Assembly: GCA_030595785.1 (NCBI GenBank)
Contig: JAUVCG010000005.1
Span: forward strand, 1-34,733
Source of the DNA: Kiritimatiellales bacterium
GTDB lineage: Bacteria > Verrucomicrobiota > Kiritimatiellia > Kiritimatiellales > Pontiellaceae
Direction: 5' to 3'
Length of the DNA: 34,733 bases
Shown in pieces: positions 20,045-28,584 of the stretch (positions within the stretch are counted from its first letter, which is position 1; each line of letters opens with the position of its first letter). Both the position numbers and the translations under genes were made by a program. The notes below the pieces were generated by a model that saw only the letters and a program-made list of their open reading frames with translations, was not told the origin of the DNA and did no database searches.

Positions 20045-20935
20045 ATGACTATGGATTATGTGGCTCAATTAAAGGATATCCCGAAACAGAACGACTTCTT
20101 CATCGGATTCGACAGCGATGGCTGCGTATTCGACACCATGGAACTCAAGCACAAGGAGTGCTTCTGTCCGGCGGTGATCAAACACATGGAATGCCAGCCG
20201 GTCAGCAAGGCCGCCCGCGAGGTTTGGGATTTCGTGAACCTCTACAGCAAGACGCGCGGCTGCAACCGCTTCCTCGCCATCCAGCATTTCCGCGACCTGC
20301 TGCGCGAGCGCAAGGATGTCCAGGCGCGCAACTTCCAGGTATCGGAACTCAAGGAGCTTGATGCATGGATCAAGCGCGAAACCAAGCTCGGCAATCCCTC
20401 GCTGAAGATCGAGGTCGAAAAAACCGGCAACGAGGAACTCAAGCGCATGCTCGACTGGAGCCTTGAGGTCAATGCCCGCGTTGCCGACATGGTTTCCGGC
20501 GTGGCGCCGTTTCCGGGCGTGATGGACGTGCTCGGGCAGGGCAGCGAAAAGGCCGACATGATCGTGGTCTCCCAGACCCCGCTCGAAGCGCTCGAACGCG
20601 AGTGGGAAGAAAACGGCATGACCCCCTTCGTCAACCTGATCGCCGGCCAGGAGCACGGCACCAAATCGGAGCACATCCACTATGCCACCGAGGGTAAGGG
20701 CTATGATTCCGACAAGATCCTGAAAGTGGGCGATGCCCCCGGCGACTACAAGGCCGCCATGGACAACCATGCCTTCTTCTATCCGATTGTCCCCGGCAAC
20801 GAGGAAATGTCGTGGAACCGCCTGGCCACCGAAGGCCTGGCCAAGTTCTTCGAAGGGTCCTTCGCCGGCGCATACCAGCAGATGCTGATCGAGGAATTCG
20901 ATGCCGCACTGCCGGAGCACCCGCATTGGGACTAG
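20045..20935 (+). CDS. HAD superfamily hydrolase
   Basis: FIGFDSDGCVFDTMELKHKECF (DxDG), SQTPLEALEREW, KILKVGDAPGDYKAAMDN. Confidence 0.85.
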   Translation: MTMDYVAQLKDIPKQNDFFIGFDSDGCVFDTMELKHKECFCPAVIKHMECQPVSKAAREVWDFVNLYSKTRGCNRFLAIQHFRDLLRERKDVQARNFQVSELKELDAWIKRETKLGNPSLKIEVEKTGNEELKRMLDWSLEVNARVADMVSGVAPFPGVMDVLGQGSEKADMIVVSQTPLEALEREWEENGMTPFVNLIAGQEHGTKSEHIHYATEGKGYDSDKILKVGDAPGDYKAAMDNHAFFYPIVPGNEEMSWNRLATEGLAKFFEGSFAGAYQQMLIEEFDAALPEHPHWD

Positions 20936-21158
20936 CCAACGGGTTGCCGCTTCCGGGTATCTCCTGCACTAAGAACGCTGGACGGGAAATGGATTATGCC
21001 GACCGCAGGGACCGTCTTGGACAGCTTCTCCATCTCGGCGGGCAAGTTCTTTGCTTGTCGGATTATTTCAAAGTAATGCGAAGTCGAGTCAGTTAAATGG
21101 AATGATTTCGTTCACACGTTGCGTGTACTTATTATCATCTAAAAAGGGGAGGTGTTGA

Positions 21159-22018
21159 ATGAATTTTAAAATGGTGAGTGCAGTCGTGATCGTTTCCGCA
21201 GTGGGTATGTTTACAGCCTGTGCCGAAGCGAAATCCAGTCGGCCGCAGTCGGACGATCCGTATCTTCATACACGCCTGATCATGGGGATTCACAGCGGCT
21301 ACTGGGCGCAGGCCGCAGAGCTGTTGCGCTGTTCCGGAGCCCCTTGGCCGGAAGACGAGCAACAACAGTTTGAGGAATGGTTGCGCGAGGTGATTCTGCC
21401 TTCGATGGAACCGCGGCCCTATTTCTACAATGGCAACTGGGATGCGGCGGTCACCTGGAGCACGATGGCCATCGCGGTGTTTCTTGATGATAGAGAACTG
21501 TTTGATGAAAATATCGAGCGGCTGAAAACCGGAAATACAAACACGCGGCTTACCCATTACCTGCTGCCCAGCGGCCAGTGCCAGGAAACCGGACGGGATC
21601 AGGATCATGCCCAGATGGGGCTCGATTTCCTAGCTCGTTCCTGCGAGATCGCCTGGAACCAGGGCATTGATCTCTACGATTTTGAAAACGTATCGATCGG
21701 TAAATGCTTTGAATATTGCGCACGCTATAATCTAGGCGACGACGATGTGCCCTTCGAGGTTTACTCTTCTCCCGTCGGGAATGGGAATAGCCACGACCAG
21801 GCGGTTAAGCCCTCGGACATTAAACGCGGTGAGTTTCGTCCCATGTACGAACTGGTGTATCATCACTATCACAACCGCAAGAAGAAGCCGATGCCGTACA
21901 CGAAAAAGGCGCTGGAGCACACGCGGACTGAACACCCGGGATGGATGGTCGCGGCGGGTTTGACGACGGAGAAAACACTTGGAATATCGTCATCCCCCTT
22001 GAGGATGCCAATGAATAA
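21159..22018 (+). pseudogene. Alginate-lyase-family remnant fused to the last ~25 codons of an unrelated glycosidase
   Basis: Signal peptide joins directly to a mid-domain segment (FYNGNWDAAVTWSTMAIAVFLDDRELFDENIERL) paralogous to the gene at 1..1125. In another frame 21941-22018 reads DGRGGFDDGENTWNIVIPLEDANE*, matching the end of the 32735 ORF. Confidence 0.75.
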
Positions 22019-22227
22019 AATTGGAGCATGCGAAAGATGTTGAGACTACTGAGTTTGTTGGTAATGGGCCTGATGGCTTCCAATGTTGTGTCCGGAGCCC
22101 GGGAGGAGGCGCTGGACAACGGTTTGCGGGAGTTTGATGCCTCGGAACCGGCGCATCGAAAAATCACCAAGGACTTCAAGGCGTATCAATATTATGGTTC
22201 GCCCAACCTGATGATTAGCACTGACGG

Positions 22228-22242
22228 TTCCAGCCATTGGAA
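22228..22242. repeat. TTCCA-N5-TGGAA palindrome (TTCCAGCCATTGGAA)
   Basis: Exact 5-bp arms. Confidence 0.8.
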
Positions 22243-22647
22243 CGACCACGACGGATGGGGCTATATGACCAAGGGCCGCATGACCTATCGCGCGGGCCAC
22301 GACACCGAATGCTGTGCCGGAAACATCCACCGCATGTTCACCGATTTCCTGAAACGCGCCTGGTTGCAGAAGGGTCGCCAGATTACGGCGGCGCTCTATG
22401 CCCCCGGAACGGTTGACCTGCAGTTGAAAAACGGTGCCAAACTCGCGATCAAGCAGACCACCGACTATCCCTTTGTTCACTCCATCCGTTTCGACTTTTC
22501 GATGAATCAATCCGAAGCCCTCGAATTCCGCATGCGCATTCCGGCCTGGAGCCAGCGGTACACCGTGAACCTGAATGGCAAAGAGGTGTTGGCAAATGTT
22601 CGGAGGAATATCCTTCCATCCAGCTCCATCCAGCTCCAGCCTGCGCA

Positions 22648-22669
22648 GGGCAGACAGGAATGTCTGCCC
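22648..22669. repeat. Inverted repeat GGGCAGACA-ggaa-TGTCTGCCC
   Basis: Perfect 9-bp arms, 4-nt loop, between convergent genes; could act as a bidirectional terminator or REP-like repeat. Confidence 0.85.
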
Positions 22670-22673
22670 CACT

Positions 22674-24503
22674 TTAGGACGCGTTGAACTTCTGGAGCAG
22701 ATGCTCCTGCATCCGCTCTTCATCGTTGGTGTACTTCATCGCCTTTACGGTCGGAATGAGGGGCGAGGCATCGTCGCCCATCCAGTCTAGGATATTCAGC
22801 ACCGCCAGCGTGGCATAGGATTTTTCCTTCAGCAGAGATTCGAGACAATCAAGTCCTTCTTTTTTATGGCCGTTGCGGACGAGCAGCCATGCGGCCATGG
22901 CACGTACCTCGTGCGAGGAATCTTCCAGGCCTTGGAACCCCGCTTCGGTGTGGTTGAGAAGGAAACAGCCGACGATGCCCCAGTAGCGTAAGCCGCAGTC
23001 GGGGCTCTTGAGTAAATTTACAAAGGGTGGAAGATTTTCGGGGTTTTTCTCCAGTGCCAGATCGGCGGCATCGAGCAGGGCGGGCAGGTTGTATAGCGTT
23101 GGATCGCGCACCATGTCGTGGATCGTCAGGTTGTGGTCGGCGGCGCGTTTAACCATTTCGGATTCGGGCAGCAGGCCGGTATCGTGAATTTGTTCCTGCC
23201 AAGCGCGCAGGGTGGTGCGCATCCGGCTGGTGATTTCGGCATATTCTGGATTCTCTACCAGGTTGTTGACATTGTCCGGATCCTGCTGCATGTCGTAGAG
23301 CTCTTCCGTCCAACCCTTGGGCGCAAAGAAGCGCGCCTGCACCTCAGAGGTCTTGCCGGCCTTGACGTGCGCGTCCCACGCCTGCGCGGCTTTCATTTTC
23401 CAGAGATATTGCAGGTGTTGCATCCACGGGGCATAAGGCATGTAGTTGCGGATGTAGAGGAAGCGCTTGTCGCAAACTGCACGGGCGTTATCGAGCCGCT
23501 CATCCATTCGTCCGCGGAATGCAAAATGAAATTCCTGCTCCGGTTCGGTTGCGGCACCGAGAAAGGTGTGGCCCTGCATGTGGCCGGGAACCTTCGATCC
23601 GGTAATGCTGAGCCATGTTTGCGGCATGTCAACAAAGCTGACGAGCCGATCAATTTTACTGCCGGTTTTTTCCGCCGGCCAGAGGTGTTTGTATTTTTCC
23701 GGGATTCGGATGATGAGCGGGCAGTGCAGGCCGTTTTGGAAGAGATAGCGTTTGCTGCGCGGCAGCACACCGCCGTGGTCCGAGCAATAGATCACGATGG
23801 TGTTGTCGGCCAGTCCCTGTTCTTCCAATGTTTGGAGCCATTGGCCCATTTCGGCATCCATTCGCGTCATGGCATCGTGGTACTTTGCATAGTTTTTGCG
23901 GATATCCGGCAGGTCGGGGTGGTAGGCGCGCAGTTGGGTGTTTTTCGGGTCGTGCAGTGTGTTTTCCACGTCGCCCTGTGCGCGGCTTTCGTGCGAGGTA
24001 TAACTGTTGTAGATCTGGAAGAACGGCTGTTTTTGCTTCAGCGCCTCCCAGTCGACCTTGCCTTGGTTGTCCCAGCAGTCGGAATCATCACGCCCACCAA
24101 TGTTGTAGTCGGTCTTGTTGTCGTTGCCGGTGTAGTAGCCATTTTCCTGCAGATAGTCGGGATAATATTTGATCCGGTCGTGCGGAACCGCATTGCGGCT
24201 GCGCATCGGGTGAGTGCCGTTCGAAATGGCCAGCATGCCCGTGATCCATGTGCTGCGTGAAGGGGCGCAGACCGGTGCGTTGGCATAGCAGTGCATATAC
24301 TGAAATCCTTCGGCGGCCAGTCGATCAATGTTGGGCGTTTGGGCCCGTGGATTTCCATAGCAGCCCACCCAGTCGACGCTGTTGTCCTCGGAGGTCAGCC
24401 ATAGAATGTTCGGGCGTGCTTCGGGCTGGGCCGACACCATGTAGGTGGCGCCTGAAAGAAGGGTTGCGGCGGTGGCGATTTTGATAAAACTGCGTCTCAG
24501 CAT
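22674..24503 (-). CDS. S1 family sulfatase (N-sulfoglucosamine sulfohydrolase-like) with C-terminal HEAT-like region
   Basis: MLRRSFIKIATAATLLSGATYMVSA signal; NILWLTSEDNSVDWVGCYGNPRAQTPNIDRLAAEG, CAPSR, YCSDHGG. Confidence 0.93.
   Translation of the reverse strand: MLRRSFIKIATAATLLSGATYMVSAQPEARPNILWLTSEDNSVDWVGCYGNPRAQTPNIDRLAAEGFQYMHCYANAPVCAPSRSTWITGMLAISNGTHPMRSRNAVPHDRIKYYPDYLQENGYYTGNDNKTDYNIGGRDDSDCWDNQGKVDWEALKQKQPFFQIYNSYTSHESRAQGDVENTLHDPKNTQLRAYHPDLPDIRKNYAKYHDAMTRMDAEMGQWLQTLEEQGLADNTIVIYCSDHGGVLPRSKRYLFQNGLHCPLIIRIPEKYKHLWPAEKTGSKIDRLVSFVDMPQTWLSITGSKVPGHMQGHTFLGAATEPEQEFHFAFRGRMDERLDNARAVCDKRFLYIRNYMPYAPWMQHLQYLWKMKAAQAWDAHVKAGKTSEVQARFFAPKGWTEELYDMQQDPDNVNNLVENPEYAEITSRMRTTLRAWQEQIHDTGLLPESEMVKRAADHNLTIHDMVRDPTLYNLPALLDAADLALEKNPENLPPFVNLLKSPDCGLRYWGIVGCFLLNHTEAGFQGLEDSSHEVRAMAAWLLVRNGHKKEGLDCLESLLKEKSYATLAVLNILDWMGDDASPLIPTVKAMKYTNDEERMQEHLLQKFNAS
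22923..22937. repeat. TTCCA-N5-TGGAA palindrome (TTCCAGGCCTTGGAA)
   Basis: Exact 5-bp arms; read FQGLED on minus strand. Confidence 0.8.
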
Positions 24504-24589
24504 GGACTTTCTCCTTCGTTTTATGAGGCGCAGAATATAGCTGATTTCGGCAGGAAGGATCAATCGGGATCATCTTTTTCCGTAAAATA

Positions 24590-24623
24590 ATTCCAGGGAT
24601 TGGACCTGTCCAATCCCTGGAAT
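24590..24623 (-). terminator. Compound hairpin ATTCCAGGGATTGGA-cctg-TCCAATCCCTGGAAT
   Basis: 15-bp perfect stem; on the minus strand followed by ttatttt. Each arm is itself a near copy of the palindrome. Confidence 0.85.
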
Positions 24624-24648
24624 ATGCGCGGTTGATTTCGGCGGAGAA

Positions 24649-25948
24649 TTATTGGCGGCCGGTTACGACGGCGGCGCCGGTGTTGGTGTTGGCGAGCGCG
24701 GCGCGCAGGCGGGCCGAGGTGGAGGATCCAACGAGCTGCCGCAGTGTCACAGACTCAAGCTTCTTTTTCTTCAGCGCCTGGAGCTGCTTTTCCAGGTGCA
24801 GGAGGTTTTCTACCTCGATAATTGCGCCGGGAGCGAGGTCGGCGGCGGGCGTGACCGGAATTAGCCCTTCATAGGTGAGGACGGGCCAGACCAGTGCGTC
24901 GTACGCATCGCCGGGGGCGCGGTAGAATTTCGGGGTTTGGATGGTGTGGACGTTTTTGCGGATGTTGTTGAACTGCTCCAGCACCTTGCGTCCGTCTTGG
25001 AGTCCGGTGACAGGAGTGTCATCGTGGGAGCCGTTGCCGAGCTCGTGGCCGGCGGCAACCAGTTTGCGCAGGGCTTCTTTTTGCGCTTTGGCAGTGGCCT
25101 CGTTCACGAAGAAAGTGCCTTTGGTTCCGCCGGTTTTCAGCAGGTCAGCCGCGGCCTCCAGGTCGGCAGCCTTCCAGTCTGCTGGAAAGATGATGGCCAC
25201 CTGTTTTTCAGTGGTTGGAACGTTGCTGAGCGCTTCGCGCTGGATGTCGTAGAGCTCGCTGTCGGCCTGCGAGGCTTCGGCGGGATCCCACATCGCGCCG
25301 ATTTTTTTCAGCATGGCCACGGTTTCTTCGTGCAGCAGTCTGCGGTTATTGGTCAGCAGTTCGGTGAAGTGGGTCTTGATCATTGCGAGTGCGTCAACGG
25401 TCCCGTCGGCATAGTTTTCTGCAGGGAGCGTCATGTAGTCCGCCCAAACGTCACCCCAGAGCGGGAAGCAATAGTAGAGGCCGACTTTCAGGTCGCGGGC
25501 GCGGAAGGCAGCGACGAATTCGCGCACGATATCGCCTTTGCCGTCCTTGTAGTTTTTGAACATGGAGATGTCGTGATCGGTGGTGGCGCTGTCCCACAGA
25601 CAATATCCGCCGGTGTGCTTGGTCGTGAGAATTCCATGGCTTTGCCGAAAAAAACGTCGGGCGCCCAGCCATCGTGCTGTTCCCATTCGCCGTTGTGGAT
25701 ATACATGTCGTCGACGCGATCATTGGTGAACCAGTCGGCGGTGGTGCCCGTTCCTCCGTCGCCCTGGCCAAGCCATTCCTCGAAGCCGCGATCCATCGCA
25801 GGTGTCTGTAGCACCGGGTTGCCGTGGCACGACAGATCGCCGTAACCCTGATCATCGGTGTGATGACCACGATCACGTTGGGCTGTGATGCCGCCGAGGC
25901 AACGGCAGTGCTCAGCAGTAGCGCTCCGGTCAGGATTGATTTGACCAT
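24649..25948 (-). pseudogene. Composite remnant: sulfatase N-terminus / sulfatase middle / GH29 pieces / NodB-like deacetylase
   Basis: MVKSILTGALLLSTAVASAASQPNVIVVIT then (2-bp shift) DDQGYGDLSCHGNPVLQTPAMD|RGFEEWLGQGDGGTGTTADWFTNDRVDDMYIHNGEWEQ, then GH29 LTTKHTGGYCLWDSATTDHDIS...HFTELLTN|NRRLLHEETVAMLKKIGAMWDP, then GTKGTFFVNEATAKAQ...LVAAGHELGNGSHDD. Confidence 0.8.
25172..25187. repeat. Palindrome variant TTCCAG-TCTG-CTGGAA
   Basis: 6-bp arms, 16 bp. Confidence 0.65.
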
Positions 25949-25950
25949 TT

Positions 25951-27192
25951 CTATTTCCCGTTGAATTCTTTTACGGCATCGAAGCAAGCCACAATGTTTT
26001 CGGCCGGAACCTCCGGCAGGATGTTGTGGATGGTGTTGAAGATGAAGCCGCCATCTTTCGAGAAGAGTTCACAGCGCTCCAGCACATGTTTGCGGACTTC
26101 TTCGGGCGTAGCCTTGTTCAGGATCGCGGCGGTATCGCATCCGCCACCCCAGAAGGTGATGTCTTTGCCGAACTCTTCCTTCAGCTTTTCCGGTTCCATT
26201 TCAAAGCAGTTGGTCTGAACCGGGTTGATGATGTCGTAGCCGGCTTCGATGAGATCCGGCATAACGCGGTAGATCGAGCCGCAGGAGTGCAGGAAGGTTT
26301 TCATCTGGCTGTTCTTGTGGACGAAGTCGTTCAGCATGGCGTGCCGCGGCTTGAACAGCTCGCGGTAGGTGTCCGGCGGCATGAAGAGTCCGCCGGTGGT
26401 GCCGAGGTCGTCGCCGAAGCGCAGGATGTCGACAATGTCGCCAACGGTGTTGCAGACTTTTTCCAGACCCTGGAGATGAATTTCCATCAGGGCATCGAGC
26501 AGGCCTTCCACCTCCTCGGGTTCAGTCAGCAGATCCATCAGAAAGTTATCGAGCTTGCGCAGGAAGGTGCCCCACTCAAACAGGTTGCAGCCGCAGGTGA
26601 TCATCAGCGCCTTGTCGGTGCTTTCGCGCAGTTTTAGGGTGCGCTCGCGCAACTCAACCCAGAAGTTGTCATCGGCGGCGTGGTCCCACGGGCTGTGGGC
26701 CATGTTTTGCCACAGCACCATATTCATGGCTTCGGGCAGGTTGCTGTAGTCGGAGGGGTAGTCGGCTTCGTAGGGAAAATGGGTCTGGTCGTAGAATGCG
26801 CCGTCGGCCGGCCGGCGGGCAATGACGATGCCGTCTACCTCAACTTCGTTGGAGCTGTCTCCGCGTTCCAAGGGTTGGAACCATTTCGGATATTGGGCGG
26901 TGGAACCGTCAAGCATGGTGATGTCGTACCAGTCGTCGTCGGCAGTGTTGAAGACGCGGCCGATGTCGATGATGTCGAGGCCGAGGGCGTCGATCACTTC
27001 GTCCTCCACCTGCGCAAGCTGCTGCACCACATCGAAAATGCGGGTGTGGCCGCTTTCTATACCGAGCGCCTTTTTAAGTTTGGTGTAGCCCATGGCCGAA
27101 ATTCCGGAGCTGGGGTTCGATCCCATATCGACCGGGATCTGATGGGTTTGCTGATGATTGATTGCTGCGAGTACGCGTTCTCTTGAAGTCAT
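25951..27192 (-). CDS. Uroporphyrinogen-decarboxylase (URO-D) family protein
   Basis: MTSRERVLAAINHQQTHQIPVDMGSNPSSGI, VFDVVQQLAQVEDEVIDALGLDIIDIG-type region, FLHSCGSIYRVMPDLIEAGYDIINPVQ. Confidence 0.9.
   Translation of the reverse strand: MTSRERVLAAINHQQTHQIPVDMGSNPSSGISAMGYTKLKKALGIESGHTRIFDVVQQLAQVEDEVIDALGLDIIDIGRVFNTADDDWYDITMLDGSTAQYPKWFQPLERGDSSNEVEVDGIVIARRPADGAFYDQTHFPYEADYPSDYSNLPEAMNMVLWQNMAHSPWDHAADDNFWVELRERTLKLRESTDKALMITCGCNLFEWGTFLRKLDNFLMDLLTEPEEVEGLLDALMEIHLQGLEKVCNTVGDIVDILRFGDDLGTTGGLFMPPDTYRELFKPRHAMLNDFVHKNSQMKTFLHSCGSIYRVMPDLIEAGYDIINPVQTNCFEMEPEKLKEEFGKDITFWGGGCDTAAILNKATPEEVRKHVLERCELFSKDGGFIFNTIHNILPEVPAENIVACFDAVKEFNGK
26865..26881. repeat. Palindrome GTTCCAAGGGTTGGAAC (7-bp arms)
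   Basis: Exact; encodes FQPLER on minus strand. Confidence 0.92.
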
Positions 27193-27216
27193 TTTAATCC
27201 TTCTTCACTTATAGGG

Positions 27217-27657
27217 TTAATACTTCCGTTTGGGGCGAGGTGGAAACGCCCTGGTTATTGTCTTGTCGAAATGACATCGGGTCGGGAGTTTCTTGAGTTT
27301 TCCGAGGTTTTCGAACAGCCATTTGTGCGAGGTGCCGTGCGCGATGATTTTCCTGCGGGAATCGGTTACGGTGATCAAGTATCCACCCTATTTTTTGCCG
27401 CGGCGGTCACTATAAAAATCATTGTAGGCATAGCATAAAACCGGATTTCCAGAGAATGCGTGGGATCGTTTGTTTTCATGGGTAGGTGTGAAAACATCCC
27501 TTTGCCGATCCAGCAGAATATAGTTGTCGCCATCCACCTCCTCGCCGATGGCGAAGTATTCAACCTTGAGTTCATGGTTGTATGAACCCGCCGAGGTCTG
27601 CTTGATCTTGGCGGTGAACACATAGTCGATCATGTTGGGCGGAATCCATTGGATCAA
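27217..27657 (-). pseudogene. N-terminally truncated protein fragment with in-frame amber codon
   Basis: ORF ends YNDFYSDRRGKK* (TAG at 27388-27390) but the same frame continues GGYLITVTDSRRKIIAHGTSHKWLFENLGKLKKLPTRCHFDKTITRAFPPRPKRKY*. Confidence 0.6.
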
Positions 27658-27694
27658 GGTGCCTGGAAAGAAAAATTATTCTGCCTATTTGTTT

Positions 27695-28570
27695 CTATTT
27701 TTTCTGTTCGGGGATTTTATCCATCATCAGCCACGGGCCGCTGGCGCCGGGCAGGGGATCCTGACAGGGATCGGTAAGTTTCCACCAGCGCTGGTTGCAG
27801 GGGTCGGCCTTGTTCATTTCGCCGTCTTTCTCGGCGTCGGTTCCGACATAGTCCACGTGGAAAAACTCATAGAGCTCGTCACCAATCTCGACGAAGAAGA
27901 CGGAGAAGTTGCGGTAGTTACCGCGCACCATTTGGTCGACGACACCGGGCCAGACGGTTTGGTGGAGCGAGCGGTATTCAGCCTCTTTTTCCGGCTTGAT
28001 GCGGGTGACCATGGCGAAGCGGTCGGCGGGTTCGCCCTTTTTCTGCGAGGCGCGGATATAATTGATCCACTCCATCTGAAGCCACTTGGTTCCGTAACGC
28101 GCGGCACGCGGGTGCGGCTCGATCAGTCTTTCCAATGCCTGGATGCCCTCGGCGCTTTCAAAGTCGGCGGCGGCTTGTAAATATTCGATTCCTTCATAGT
28201 CGAAGTAGATCATGATCCAGGTCTTTCCGGCAAACGTCTGCTTGTAGGTGGCGAGGTTGGTGATCTTTTTCTTTTTCAGCGCTTTGACCGCTTTTTTAGA
28301 GGAGAGCGTCTGCAGCGTTTCAGCCAGTGCGTCCTCCGCGCCGGCTTTGGCGGCGGCGATCAGGCCGACGCGGGTCGGTCCGCCGCTCATCAGACGGTTT
28401 TCGTAGGGCGAAAAGCCGAATGCGGACAGGCTAGAGAGGGCGAGCAGGATGATGAATAAACCACGAAATACACTAAGCACACGAAATCCGTGCGCTGAAT
28501 TTCTTTCGTGTGGTTCGTGTTTTTCGTGGGTCCCTCTTCCGATGCAAAGTTGTAGGCGTGTCAGCTTCAT
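27695..28570 (-). CDS. Secreted protein with two L-rhamnose-mutarotase-like (RhaM) domains
   Basis: VGLIAAAKAGAEDALAETLQTL...ITNLATYKQTFAGKTWIMIYFDYEG and FAMVTRIKPEKEAEYRSLHQTVWPGVVDQMVRGNYRNFSVFFVEIGDELYEFFHVDY. ATG 28570 preferred over the track start at 28642. Confidence 0.75.
   Translation of the reverse strand: MKLTRLQLCIGRGTHEKHEPHERNSAHGFRVLSVFRGLFIILLALSSLSAFGFSPYENRLMSGGPTRVGLIAAAKAGAEDALAETLQTLSSKKAVKALKKKKITNLATYKQTFAGKTWIMIYFDYEGIEYLQAAADFESAEGIQALERLIEPHPRAARYGTKWLQMEWINYIRASQKKGEPADRFAMVTRIKPEKEAEYRSLHQTVWPGVVDQMVRGNYRNFSVFFVEIGDELYEFFHVDYVGTDAEKDGEMNKADPCNQRWWKLTDPCQDPLPGASGPWLMMDKIPEQKK
28461..28530. repeat. Large imperfect inverted repeat of ccacgaaa/cacacgaaa units
   Basis: Left ccacgaaatacactaagcacacgaaat; right arm reverse complement ccacgaaaaacacgaaccacacgaaagaaat. 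In frame reads THEKHEPHERNSAHGFRVLSVFRG. Confidence 0.85.
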
Positions 28571-28584
28571 GGTTGGTCTCCTTG

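Larger units (their letters stand above)
22028..22687 (+). pseudogene. GH127/DUF1680-like beta-L-arabinofuranosidase remnant
   Basis: ECCAGNIHRMF, ITAALYAPGTVDLQL, EFRMRIPAWSQRYTVNLNGKEV resemble the C-terminal half of GH127-type proteins; catalytic-domain N-terminal half missing; C-terminus runs into repeats. Confidence 0.65.

Noticed and set aside
23118-24260. 380-aa plus-strand ORF antisense to a sulfatase
   Set aside because: Antisense shadow of a well-supported sulfatase.
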